Assembly: GCA_040403495.1 (NCBI GenBank)
Contig: JBBAKM010000026.1
Span: forward strand, 1-38,909
Direction: 5' to 3'
Length of the DNA stretch: 38,909 bases
DNA from: JABMMZ01 sp040403495
GTDB taxonomy: Bacteria > Bacteroidota > Bacteroidia > NS11-12g > UBA955
This document shows positions 17,083 through 24,262 of the stretch, one piece after another. Each line of letters begins with the position of its first letter. The first letter of the stretch is position 1. The notes under the pieces were generated by a model. It ran no database searches and was not told the origin of the DNA. It was given only the letters and a program-made list of their open reading frames with translations. The translations under genes were made by a program, and so were the position numbers.

Positions 17083-17556
17083 ATGGACATTATAAGTTAC
17101 GACAACTTCTACAAACTAAAGCTTGAAGACTTTATATCAAACAAAGAAGATATTGAAATGCTGGACAACTGGGAATTTATGAACGACATTTGGCAAGGAG
17201 AGTCAGTTGGTTTTAGTGAGTGGTTATATCTATCGAAAGAAACAAAAGAAAAATCAATATCACTCGACCTTAATGACCTTTCAGATGCTTCCATAGACAA
17301 AATTAGTTCGACATTAAAGCTTAAAATAACTAAGGGTATGACAAAGGACAATGTTTTTAAATTATTTGGACAACCGAAGAATATAGAGTCCTTCGTTAGT
17401 GACAGATTAACATTTGAATACATAATTGGTTCAACAGAAAAATATTATTTATCATTGATAGTAACTGATGAAGAGGGATTGACTTATTTCGTTCTAATGA
17501 ATCATTTAGCGACTATAGCCGACTTAGAGCAAAAAGCGCAAGCCCCGAAACGTTAA
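17083..17556 (+). CDS. hypothetical cassette protein, 157 aa, with a BamE-like motif
   Basis: Unknown cytoplasmic-looking protein. Residues 1-75 are charged and helical (MDIISYDNFYKLKLEDF, DLNDLSDASIDKIS). Residues 80-140 contain KITKGMTKDNVFKLFGQP followed by a beta-rich stretch, which resembles the G.t..eV...lG.P turn of SmpA/BamE-type small folds; this likeness is inference from a short motif. There is no signal peptide, so it would not be an outer-membrane lipoprotein. The reading frame is open back to 16975, but that part lies inside the attC-like palindrome, so ATG at 17083 is preferred. The stop codon falls inside a GTTAAC core at 17552, so the 3' end may have been reshaped by recombination. 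Confidence 0.55.
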   Translation: MDIISYDNFYKLKLEDFISNKEDIEMLDNWEFMNDIWQGESVGFSEWLYLSKETKEKSISLDLNDLSDASIDKISSTLKLKITKGMTKDNVFKLFGQPKNIESFVSDRLTFEYIIGSTEKYYLSLIVTDEEGLTYFVLMNHLATIADLEQKAQAPKR

Positions 17557-17558
17557 CA
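17552..17558. other. attC-like 3' core (GTTAACA), degenerate site
   Basis: CCCCGAAAC followed by GTTAACA resembles the right end of the site at 17018-17031 (CCCGAAAAC then GTTATTA). No matching left arm is seen, so the site is probably degraded. Confidence 0.3.
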
Positions 17559-17578
17559 ATATTATTAAAACGAGTAAA

Positions 17579-17998
17579 TTGACAAATTACATAAAACAAT
17601 TAAATGAACTTGTAAGAAACATCTCCAAGGAGAATGCAAATACTAGCTTCAGTCAATTAGAAGCGATTATTAACTTATGTTCAAAAGCTGGAATAAGATT
17701 TTCTCGTGATGTAAATTATGACGAAGCATTTTCATCATTCACAGCCCATCAATTTCCTGAATGGAATACGGAAATTACAAATCTTGAATTAGAATCACTT
17801 GCTAACCAAGGTAAGTATGCAGAAGCAACTATAAAACGAGAAGAGGCGTTATTGTTAAAAAACGAAATACACAGGCAGTTCAGGCTTGAAAAATATGGAA
17901 CCGAAGATTGGTTCGTAGAAAAATCAGAAAGTGAGATATTATTTTTGCCAACAGAAATCGCAGTAATTGACAGTTTGATTCCCGGATATAAAGTTTGA
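17579..17998 (+). CDS. hypothetical cassette protein, 139 aa
   Basis: No family recognised. It is predicted soluble and mostly helical, with the Leu/Glu-rich segment ITNLELESLANQGKYAEATIKREEALLLKNEIHRQF at residues 61-96 and a C-terminal EILFLPTEIAVIDSLIPGY. The repeated pattern of helix, short turn and helix around NQGKYAEAT could be a single TPR-like hairpin. The only workable start is TTG at 17579; no ATG occurs in the first part of the frame. It lies 22 bases after the preceding reading frame and is followed within 12 bases by an attC-like left half-site. Confidence 0.5.
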   Translation: MTNYIKQLNELVRNISKENANTSFSQLEAIINLCSKAGIRFSRDVNYDEAFSSFTAHQFPEWNTEITNLELESLANQGKYAEATIKREEALLLKNEIHRQFRLEKYGTEDWFVEKSESEILFLPTEIAVIDSLIPGYKV

Positions 17999-18008
17999 AA
18001 CATAACGT

Positions 18009-18044
18009 TGCATAACAGCGCCTATACGCTAAACGATATAGGGT
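18009..18044. other. attC-like 5' half-site and small hairpin
   Basis: TGCATAAC followed by AGCGCCTATACGC has the layout of the left arm of an attC site, but the right arm is absent from the window. CCTATA and TATAGG form a small hairpin within it. It probably marks the right border of the array. Confidence 0.3.
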
Positions 18045-18220
18045 ATTATTTCCTGTGAATGATTTGATGTCAAGCAATGAGAAGAAAAGTACAGCCAATA
18101 AAAAAGTTGCTTGAGGCATAGTGTTTTACAATAGAAAGATACGAGCGATAACTTTACGTTTTTTCTATCAAGAGAACTTTATAAAATCAAATCATTTCTT
18201 TAATTTTCATTCATTTGAAG

Positions 18221-18228
18221 TATTTTTG
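18221..18228 (+). promoter_or_regulatory. -7 promoter box of the fic gene (TATTTTTG)
   Basis: An exact TAnnTTTG, 29 bases before the ATG at 18258. The stretch 18045-18257 shows no other feature. Confidence 0.5.
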
Positions 18229-18257
18229 TTGTTGTACTTAATTCACGGCAATCGTTT

Positions 18258-18809
18258 ATGAAAAATATTGACAAAAATAGCTTAGAAAATGCTTACCGAT
18301 TGTTTGAGTCGAATGATATTGACAAAATAGAAATTGGAACGACACAGGGGCTTAAAGAAATTCAAAGTTATTTATTTGCTGATTTATATGATTTCGCAGG
18401 AGAAATTAGAAAACTCAATATTTCAAAGGGTGGATTTAGATTTGCAAATGCATTATATCTCAATGAAATTTTAATAAAGATTGAGCAAATGCCAGAAACT
18501 AGTTTTGAAGAAATTATTGCAAAATATGTAGAAATAAATATTGCTCACCCCTTTATGGAAGGTAATGGTCGTTCTATGCGCATATGGATTGATATGATTT
18601 TAAAAAAGCGACTTAGTAAAGTTGTGAATTGGCAGTTTGTAGACAAAACGCTTTATTTGCAGTCAATGGAGAGGAGTCCAATTAATGACTTGGAGTTAAG
18701 GACTTTACTAAAAGAAAATCTAACAGACGAAGTTGATAATAGAGAAATTATTTTCAAAGGAATTGAACAGTCTTACTATTACGAAGGCTACGAAAAAGAT
18801 CAAGAATAA
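18258..18809 (+). CDS. fic: Fic-domain protein adenylyltransferase, class III (self-inhibited)
   Basis: Fic enzymes transfer AMP from ATP to a hydroxyl side chain of target proteins; in small bacterial examples the targets are DNA gyrase and topoisomerase IV. The 183-aa protein carries the full catalytic motif HPFMEGNGRSMR at residues 97-108 (His97 catalytic, Asn103 and the Arg residues for phosphate binding). An inhibitory motif [ST]xxxE[GN] occurs near the C-terminus as SYYYEG (Ser172-Glu176-Gly177), the arrangement of class III Fic proteins, so it should be held inactive by its own last helix. No separate antitoxin gene is present, in line with that. It has its own promoter box and lies just outside the cassette array, between it and repeat module 2. 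Confidence 0.9.
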   Translation: MKNIDKNSLENAYRLFESNDIDKIEIGTTQGLKEIQSYLFADLYDFAGEIRKLNISKGGFRFANALYLNEILIKIEQMPETSFEEIIAKYVEINIAHPFMEGNGRSMRIWIDMILKKRLSKVVNWQFVDKTLYLQSMERSPINDLELRTLLKENLTDEVDNREIIFKGIEQSYYYEGYEKDQE

Positions 18810-18876
18810 GTTATTAATTCCCCTGTGGTTGGTCTGTAGCTTAGCTTATTGCGGCGGCTTCCGCTCACAGTTTTGA

Positions 18877-19250
18877 AAGTCAGAAGTCAGAAGTCAGAAG
18901 TTAGAAGTCAGAAGTCAGAAGTTAGAAGTCAGAAGTTAGAAGTNNNNNNNNNNNNNNNNNNNNNNNNNNNNNNNNNNNNNNNNNNNNNNNNNNNNNNNNN
19001 NNNNNNNNNNNNNNNNNNNNNNNNNNNNNNNNNNNNNNNNNNNAGAAGTCAGAAGTTAGAAGTCAGAAGTCAGAAGTTAGAAGTCAGAAGTTAGAAGTTA
19101 GAAGTCAGAAGTTAGAAGTCAGAAGTTAGAAGTCAGAAGTCAGAAGTCAGAAGTCAGAAGTCAGAAGTCAGAAGTCAGAAGTTAGAAGTCAGAAGTCAGA
19201 AGTCAGAAGTCAAAAGTCAGAACGAAGAAGGTAGAAGTCAGAAGTTAGAA
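18877..19250. repeat. 7-bp tandem array, AGAAGTC/AGAAGTT
   Basis: Near-perfect heptamers, mostly agaagtc alternating irregularly with agaagtt, interrupted by 100 Ns. It is much more uniform than the array in module 1. The true length is unknown because of the gap. Confidence 0.9.
18944..19043. other. assembly gap of 100 N
   Basis: Exactly 100 N inside the heptamer array, the usual placeholder for a gap of unknown size where short reads could not cross the repeat. Confidence 0.98.
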
Positions 19251-19330
19251 GTCATTAATTCCCCTGTGGTTGGTCTGTCGCATAGCTTATTGCGATGGCG
19301 ACCACCAGCAGTTATACGTTGTTTATCTCC

Positions 19331-20464
19331 TTAAAACCAATCCTTCATTTTGTCGAAGAACCCTTTTTCTTTTTTGGCATTTTTAGGAGAGAAATTCTCT
19401 GAATCTTTTAGTTTCTTTAATAAATCAGTTTCTTCGGAATTTACTTTTTTCGGAATCCACACATGAACTTTTATTAATTGGTCGCCCGTTTGATAACCGT
19501 TTACTTCAGGGAATCCTTTTCCTCTTAATCTCAGTACTTTTCCACTTTGAGTCCCTGGTTCTATGGTTATTTTAGCTTTACCATCAATAGTAGGCACTTC
19601 CACTTGGCAACCTAATATGGCATCAACCACACTAATGGCCAGTTGGTAAATGACATGTTGGTCTTGACGTTCCAATTCTGCATGTCCTTCTTCTTCAATA
19701 TAGATTAATAAATCGCCATCTATGCCACCACCAGGAGCTGCATTGCCTTTGCCATTGATAGACAATTGCATGCCTTCTTGAACCCCTGCAGGAATTTTAA
19801 TTGTTGTTTCTATTTCTTCGTGAACAAGTCCGTGTTCATTAGAACCTGCCGGTCTGTTTGAGATAATTTTTCCACTTCCTTGACAGGTAGGGCAAGCACT
19901 AACGGTTTGCATTTGTCCTAAGAAAGTTTGTGTAACTCTGTTCACTTGTCCTCTGCCTTTACAAGTATTACATTCTTTGAAAGTAGTACCTTTGGCTTGA
20001 ACAAGTTTTTTGTATTTAATTTTCTTTTCTACACCGTTTTTGATGTCGGCATAGCTCAATTTAAGTTTTATTCTGATATTGCTACCAACATTGGCTCTAG
20101 TTCTTCCATTTCTGCCAGAACCGCCTCCGAAAAAGTCGCCAAAACCACCACCGCCACCGCCGCCAAATATGTCACCAAATTGGCTGAAAATATCATCCAT
20201 ATTCATGCCGCCACCTCCGTATCCACCACCAGAAGCACCACCTACACCAGCATGTCCATATTGGTCATAACGCTGTTTTTTTTCAGCATTGCTAAGTATT
20301 TCATAGGCTTCTGCAGCTTCTTTAAATTTCTCCTCAGCGGCTTTGTCACCCGGATTTTTGTCGGGGTGGAATTTAATAGCCATTTTTCTGTAGGCTTTTT
20401 TTATTTCCTCCTCAGTAGCCGATTTGCTAACCTCTAATATTTCGTAATAATCTCTTTTTGCCAA
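19331..20464 (-). CDS. dnaJ: chaperone DnaJ (Hsp40) lacking one zinc centre
   Basis: Co-chaperone of 377 aa that delivers unfolded proteins to DnaK and triggers its ATPase. The J domain is complete (residues 1-70, HPD at 33-35), followed by a Gly/Phe-rich linker (residues 72-118) with GGGGGGG runs. The cysteine-rich region holds only two CxxCxGxG motifs, CNTCKGRG (C165, C168) and CPTCQGSG (C191, C194), where classical DnaJ has four. By alignment these are motifs 2 and 3, so zinc centre 2 is intact, while motifs 1 and 4 are deleted or replaced (KKLVQAKGTTFKEC; NRPAGSNEHGLVHEE). The C-terminal substrate domains are normal. It lies 18 bases downstream of grpE in one operon. Confidence 0.92.
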   Translation of the reverse strand: MAKRDYYEILEVSKSATEEEIKKAYRKMAIKFHPDKNPGDKAAEEKFKEAAEAYEILSNAEKKQRYDQYGHAGVGGASGGGYGGGGMNMDDIFSQFGDIFGGGGGGGFGDFFGGGSGRNGRTRANVGSNIRIKLKLSYADIKNGVEKKIKYKKLVQAKGTTFKECNTCKGRGQVNRVTQTFLGQMQTVSACPTCQGSGKIISNRPAGSNEHGLVHEEIETTIKIPAGVQEGMQLSINGKGNAAPGGGIDGDLLIYIEEEGHAELERQDQHVIYQLAISVVDAILGCQVEVPTIDGKAKITIEPGTQSGKVLRLRGKGFPEVNGYQTGDQLIKVHVWIPKKVNSEETDLLKKLKDSENFSPKNAKKEKGFFDKMKDWF

Positions 20465-20482
20465 AATGTTTTATATTAATTT

Positions 20483-21043
20483 TTATTCGCCTACTATCAC
20501 TTTTGCAAACCTTACCACATGTCCGTTTAGTGTATATCCTTTTTCGGTTTCGTCTATGATTTTGCCTTTTAAATCTTCGTTAGGTGCCGGTATTTTTGTA
20601 ATCGCTTCATGTAAGTCAACATTAAATTCTTTACCGATGCTTTCCAATGGTTTTAATCCTTTGTTTTGAAGGGTATTCACAAATTTTTGGTGAATCAAAG
20701 TAACACCCTCTGCAAAAGATTCAAGATTTTGTTTGTCAGAATTCACTTTCATGGCTCTTTCAAAATCATCAATTACAGGAAGGAAAGACAAAATAACTTC
20801 TTTGCCAGCAGTTTGAAGCAATTCAGCTCTTTCTTTAGTGGTTCTTCTTTTGTAATTGTCGAACTCAGCGTATAATCTTAGAAATTTATCATTAGCTTCT
20901 TGTAAATCTGCTTTTAATTTGCTCAACTCATCTAATTCAGTTTCAGTGTTTGATGTTTGTGCATCGTTACTGACTTGCTCATCTGATAATTCGATTTTTT
21001 CTTCTTCTGTCATGATGTATCTACGTTTCAAATTGTTTGCCAT
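20483..21043 (-). CDS. grpE: nucleotide exchange factor GrpE
   Basis: Releases ADP from DnaK so the chaperone cycle can turn. The protein has 186 aa: an acidic variable N-terminus, a long helix from about residue 40 (ELDELSKLKADLQEANDKFL), the family stretch RLYAEFDNYKRRTTKERAEL, LPVIDDFERAM, and the C-terminal beta domain with HEAITKIPAPN and GYTLNGHVVRFAKVIVGE. ATG at 21043 is used; an in-frame ATG at 21013 (MTEEEKIELSDEQ) is equally possible and would remove a basic ten-residue leader. It precedes dnaJ by 18 bases and follows the thioredoxin-like gene by 69. Confidence 0.93.
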   Translation of the reverse strand: MANNLKRRYIMTEEEKIELSDEQVSNDAQTSNTETELDELSKLKADLQEANDKFLRLYAEFDNYKRRTTKERAELLQTAGKEVILSFLPVIDDFERAMKVNSDKQNLESFAEGVTLIHQKFVNTLQNKGLKPLESIGKEFNVDLHEAITKIPAPNEDLKGKIIDETEKGYTLNGHVVRFAKVIVGE

Positions 21044-21112
21044 TGTTTAAATATGACAATATGGCTTGTTAGTAGGAGGTTTTTGTCAATAAAAGTGACA
21101 AAAAATGACTGA

Positions 21113-21586
21113 TTATTTGGCAAGTTCAGCCAAAGAGTTTTCTATCTCTTTTACAGTGATAGCGGAACTTATCATAGTCCCTTCTTTGTCAAAAACTATT
21201 ATTTTAGGGATAGAACTGACGTTGTATTTTTTAACCATCGGGGAGTTGTATTTTTTGAAATCACAGATATGATTTTCCCATACCATCTCATCCTCGCTTA
21301 TTGCACTTTTCCAATTCGTTTCTTCGGTATCCAAGGAAACGCTGATAAAGACGATTTTTGAGTTGTTTTTATATTTTTGGTAGATTCTTGCTAAGTTTTT
21401 ATTTTCAGCACGACTTGCTTTACTCCAAGAGGCCCAGAAGTTAATAACTACCACTTTGTTTTTGTATAAACTCCAGTTGATAGAATCGCTAAATCGTTGG
21501 ATATTGCTTCCTGAGTTTTGCTTTGTTTTAAAGCCACTCATGATCAAACTAACGAAAATGATGAGGAAACTAATGGATATTTTCAT
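21113..21586 (-). CDS. thioredoxin-fold (TlpA-like) protein without the CxxC site
   Basis: A 157-aa exported or membrane-anchored protein. Residues 1-18 are a signal peptide or anchor (SISFLIIFVSLIMSGF). The thioredoxin fold is clear from VVVINFWASWSKASRAENKNLARIYQKY, IVFISVSLDTEETNWKSAI, a cis-Pro in VSSIPKIIVFDKEG, and the closing helix. Where TlpA/ResA proteins have WCxxC, this one has WSKAS: both cysteines are serine (Ser55, Ser58), so it cannot do disulfide exchange. A structural or binding role is more likely. It is the third gene of the run DUF4290, murA, this gene, and lies 16 bases after murA. Confidence 0.8.
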   Translation of the reverse strand: MKISISFLIIFVSLIMSGFKTKQNSGSNIQRFSDSINWSLYKNKVVVINFWASWSKASRAENKNLARIYQKYKNNSKIVFISVSLDTEETNWKSAISEDEMVWENHICDFKKYNSPMVKKYNVSSIPKIIVFDKEGTMISSAITVKEIENSLAELAK

Positions 21587-21602
21587 GATAAGATAAGATT
21601 AC

Positions 21603-22916
21603 TTAATCTATTCTTACAATTTCTGCACCAATTTCATTTAAGCGTTTGTCAATGTATTGATAACCACGGTCAATTTGCTCAATATTTTTAATGGTACTAG
21701 TGCCATTTGCGCTCATTGCAGCAATGAGCATAGCAACACCAGCTCTGATGTCAGGGGAGCTCATTGTAATGCCTTTGAGAGGTATTTTTTTGTCCAATCC
21801 CATCACATTTGCACGGTGTGGGTCGCACAAAATAATTTTAGCACCCATGTCAATCAAATTATCGACAAAGAATAATCGACTTTCAAACATTTTTTGATGA
21901 ATTAATACATTGCCACGGGCTTGGGTAGCTGTAACAAGTATAATACTTATTAAATCTGGCGTAAAACCGGGCCAAGGGGCATCTGCAATTGTAAGAATAC
22001 TTCCATCAATAAAAGATTCTATCTCATAATGGTCTTGTTGTGGAATGAAAATATCATCGCCAATAAATTCCATTTTTATACCAAGCCTTTTGAAGGTATC
22101 AGGAATAATTCCCAATTCATTTATCTGGCAATTTTTGATACGGATTTCACTGCCAGTCATAGCAGCCAAACCGATAAAACTACCAATTTCAATCATATCA
22201 GGTAAAAGAGTGTGTTCCGTTCCTGCCAAATAGTTAACCCCTTCAATGTGAATTAAATTACTGCCAATACCAGTGATTTTGGCTCCCATTCTATTCAGCA
22301 TTTTACAAAGTTGTTGTAAATAGGGTTCACACGCAGCATTGTATATGGTTGTGGTTCCCTCAGCCAAACTTGCAGCCATTACGATGTTCGCAGTACCAGT
22401 CACAGAGGCCTCATCAAGCAACATATAGCAACCTTTTAGACGGTTATTTTCTGTAGTAACTTTATAAAATTGTTCACTAGCCAAGTATTCAAAACGGGCG
22501 CCTAATTTCATGAATCCAATAAAGTGAGTATCCAATCTTCTTCGACCTATTTTGTCCCCTCCTGGGCTAGGAATATATCCTTTGCCAAATCTTGCTAAGA
22601 GCGGACCGATAATCATAATAGAACCTCTAAGAGCTGCGCCTTTTTGTTTGAATTCAGCAGAGTTTAGAAATTCGAGATTGATGTCATCCGCTTTAAAAGA
22701 GTATGATTCTTGACTTAATTGATTTACTTTAACGCCAAGGTCTTTGAGTAAGTCAATCAGTTTGAGAACGTCTCTTATTTGGGGTATATTATGTATGATA
22801 ACCTCTTCGGGTGTAAGAAGCACCGCAGAGATAATTTGTAATGCTTCATTTTTGGCACCTTGAGGGATGATTTCTCCTTTAAGTTTTTTGCCACCAGTTA
22901 CTTTGAAAGTTCCCAT
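21603..22916 (-). CDS. murA: UDP-N-acetylglucosamine 1-carboxyvinyltransferase MurA, Cys-to-Asp form
   Basis: Catalyses the first committed step of peptidoglycan synthesis, moving enolpyruvate from PEP to UDP-GlcNAc in the cytoplasm. It has 437 aa, with the two-domain inside-out barrel pattern. Seen: PQGAKNEALQIISA with the conserved Lys-Asn, LRGSIMIIGPLLARFGKG, the active-site loop SPGGDKIGRRRLDTH, DEASVTGTANIVMAASLAEG and APWPGFTPDLIS. The residue that is Cys115 in E. coli is Asp121 here. Asp at this position keeps activity and is known to give resistance to fosfomycin. It is eight bases downstream of DUF4290 in one operon. Confidence 0.95.
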   Translation of the reverse strand: MGTFKVTGGKKLKGEIIPQGAKNEALQIISAVLLTPEEVIIHNIPQIRDVLKLIDLLKDLGVKVNQLSQESYSFKADDINLEFLNSAEFKQKGAALRGSIMIIGPLLARFGKGYIPSPGGDKIGRRRLDTHFIGFMKLGARFEYLASEQFYKVTTENNRLKGCYMLLDEASVTGTANIVMAASLAEGTTTIYNAACEPYLQQLCKMLNRMGAKITGIGSNLIHIEGVNYLAGTEHTLLPDMIEIGSFIGLAAMTGSEIRIKNCQINELGIIPDTFKRLGIKMEFIGDDIFIPQQDHYEIESFIDGSILTIADAPWPGFTPDLISIILVTATQARGNVLIHQKMFESRLFFVDNLIDMGAKIILCDPHRANVMGLDKKIPLKGITMSSPDIRAGVAMLIAAMSANGTSTIKNIEQIDRGYQYIDKRLNEIGAEIVRID

Positions 22917-22924
22917 TATAGTTG

Positions 22925-23551
22925 TTATTTTCTTTTTGCAAATTTTTTGTTTTTAAACTTGTTGTTTGGTTTAAAAAATTTCTTTTTAGCTTGTTGTTGT
23001 TCCAGTGTTATTTCTAATTGTTCAGGAGTCACTTTTAGTTTTTTATTTGACAGAACTTCTAAGTGGTCAGCCAGTTGTGAGTTGCTTAAATTTTCATTAT
23101 TCCAATTTTTGGAAGAATTAGTCATGAAAGAGGCCAGTAAGTTTAGGAATTCTTTTTGTAAGTCTTCATCACCTAATGCTGTGGCTTTATTGACCATCAT
23201 TTGCAGATTGCGTCCATAAAAACGGAACTTGATGGGTTGGTTAGGGTATTCTATTTTTTCAGGTTTCTGATGAATTTTAGTTTTTTCAGGAACAGGAAAA
23301 GGGGAATCTACATTTAGGTTAAAGTTTGCGATGATGTGAAGGTGGTCCCAAAGTTTTTGTTTGTAATCAGATTGATTTTTAACAGTAGGGTTAAGGATTT
23401 CCATAACGCTAATGAGAGTATCAGCCATTTTGGTTCTTTTCTCTTTAGGTTCAACTGAGCAAACATAGTTGACATAGTTTTGAAAAGAGCGGCCATATTC
23501 AGAGATAATAAGGTTTTCAGATTGGGTATTGTATTTAAAAAGTTCTTCCAT
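22925..23551 (-). CDS. DUF4290 family protein
   Basis: Protein of 208 aa and unknown function, typical of Bacteroidota and often next to murA. Seen: an N-terminal helical part with YNTQSENLIISEYGRSFQN and KLWDHLHIIANFNLNVDSPF, which I recognise as the DUF4290 pattern, then a middle section ending in LLASFMTNSSKNWNNENLS. The C-terminus (from about residue 180) is a Lys/Asn/Phe tail, KKKFFKPNNKFKNKKFAKRK, basic enough to bind nucleic acid or membrane lipids; that role is inference. It leads the operon with murA and has its own promoter box at 23571-23578. Confidence 0.8.
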   Translation of the reverse strand: MEELFKYNTQSENLIISEYGRSFQNYVNYVCSVEPKEKRTKMADTLISVMEILNPTVKNQSDYKQKLWDHLHIIANFNLNVDSPFPVPEKTKIHQKPEKIEYPNQPIKFRFYGRNLQMMVNKATALGDEDLQKEFLNLLASFMTNSSKNWNNENLSNSQLADHLEVLSNKKLKVTPEQLEITLEQQQAKKKFFKPNNKFKNKKFAKRK

Positions 23552-23570
23552 TGAAGGTCTATTAGTAGGT

Positions 23571-23578
23571 CAAAGGTA
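23571..23578 (-). promoter_or_regulatory. -7 promoter box of the DUF4290-murA operon (TACCTTTG)
   Basis: An exact TAnnTTTG on the minus strand, 19 bases before the ATG at 23551. Confidence 0.5.
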
Positions 23579-23596
23579 ACAAAAAATATAAAAAAA

Positions 23597-23622
23597 AACC
23601 TACAATTTTTCAATTGTAGGTT
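23597..23622 (-). terminator. intrinsic terminator of the lipoprotein gene
   Basis: An 11-bp perfect stem, AACCTACAATT against AATTGTAGGTT, with a 4-base loop and a run of T on the minus strand. It lies 21 bases after the stop codon of the gene at 23644-24246 and separates it from the murA operon. Confidence 0.88.
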
Positions 23623-23643
23623 ATTTGTAAGGTTATTGATTGA

Positions 23644-24246
23644 TTAGTAACCGTTTTTTACTCTTTGCGCAGGCGTTTCAGAGTTTCTTGGTTCCATGGT
23701 CATTAAATGTTTGGTACCATCTTTAGCGGTAAAACTAATTTTAAGTTCTTTGTTTTTTAATTGAACAATATCACAAATTAAAACTTCAGCATCGCTAGCT
23801 TTAGAAAGGTCTCCGTTGCCATTGTTTCCAAAAACAACTTTATCATGTCTTTCAGTGAAAGACCATTTTCCATTACCCGAACAATTTAGTATAAATATGT
23901 TATTAGCGTATATTGGAGCTAATAGATTGAAATGTTCGTTTTTTCTGTAAGTGAAAATTTTCCCATTATTCGCTTTTGAATATGATTTAGTATATTGAGG
24001 GTTAATACTAAAATATCCAGTACGAGTGATAGAAAAAATCATTTCCAAAGTATCTCCGCTTTTAAAAGAATTTAAAGCAGCAGCATTGTCTTCATTGTTA
24101 ATTTTGTAGTTAACAACTGACCACTCGTTTGCAAGACGGTCTCTTTTAGAGATTAAAGAAATTCCAGGACCTTCTTCATATTTACATGAAGTTAATGCAA
24201 CACTCGTTAAAAACAATACCGTTAGGACTAAATTAAATTTTTTCAT
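23644..24246 (-). CDS. lipocalin-like lipoprotein, 200 aa
   Basis: Exported lipoprotein of unknown function. Residues 1-20 form a signal peptide ending in the lipobox LTSC, so Cys21 would carry the lipid. The mature start KYEEGPGISLISKRDRLANEWSVVNYKIN followed by repeated beta-like segments resembles the lipocalin-like domains common in Bacteroidota lipoproteins (Leu-x-x-x-Trp near the start of the domain). The last residues RNSETPAQRVKNGY are polar. It is flanked by its own promoter (24263-24270) and terminator (23597-23622), so it is a single-gene unit. Confidence 0.7.
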   Translation of the reverse strand: MKKFNLVLTVLFLTSVALTSCKYEEGPGISLISKRDRLANEWSVVNYKINNEDNAAALNSFKSGDTLEMIFSITRTGYFSINPQYTKSYSKANNGKIFTYRKNEHFNLLAPIYANNIFILNCSGNGKWSFTERHDKVVFGNNGNGDLSKASDAEVLICDIVQLKNKELKISFTAKDGTKHLMTMEPRNSETPAQRVKNGY

Positions 24247-24262
24247 TGATTAATTTTTTGTG

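Larger units (their letters stand above)
18820..19310. repeat. repeat module 2: hairpin units around a 7-bp tandem array
   Basis: Units beginning ccctgtggttggtctgt stand at 18820 and 19262 on either side of a heptamer array (18877-19250). In the left unit the complementary arm has been lost (cttccgctcacag follows); in the right unit a shortened arm, GACCACC, remains at 19300-19306. It is in the same orientation as module 1 (15041-15458) and lies at the other end of the accessory block. The array includes the assembly gap. Confidence 0.85.

Noticed and set aside
18849..19094. Open frame through the heptamer array with a 7-residue repeat
   Set aside because: A 7-base repeat without stop is open in all frames, and this frame also crosses the 100-N gap. 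No start signal or protein features.
20079..20270. Proline-rich open frame opposite dnaJ
   Set aside because: It is the reverse complement of the Gly-rich linker codons, a shadow of the real gene.
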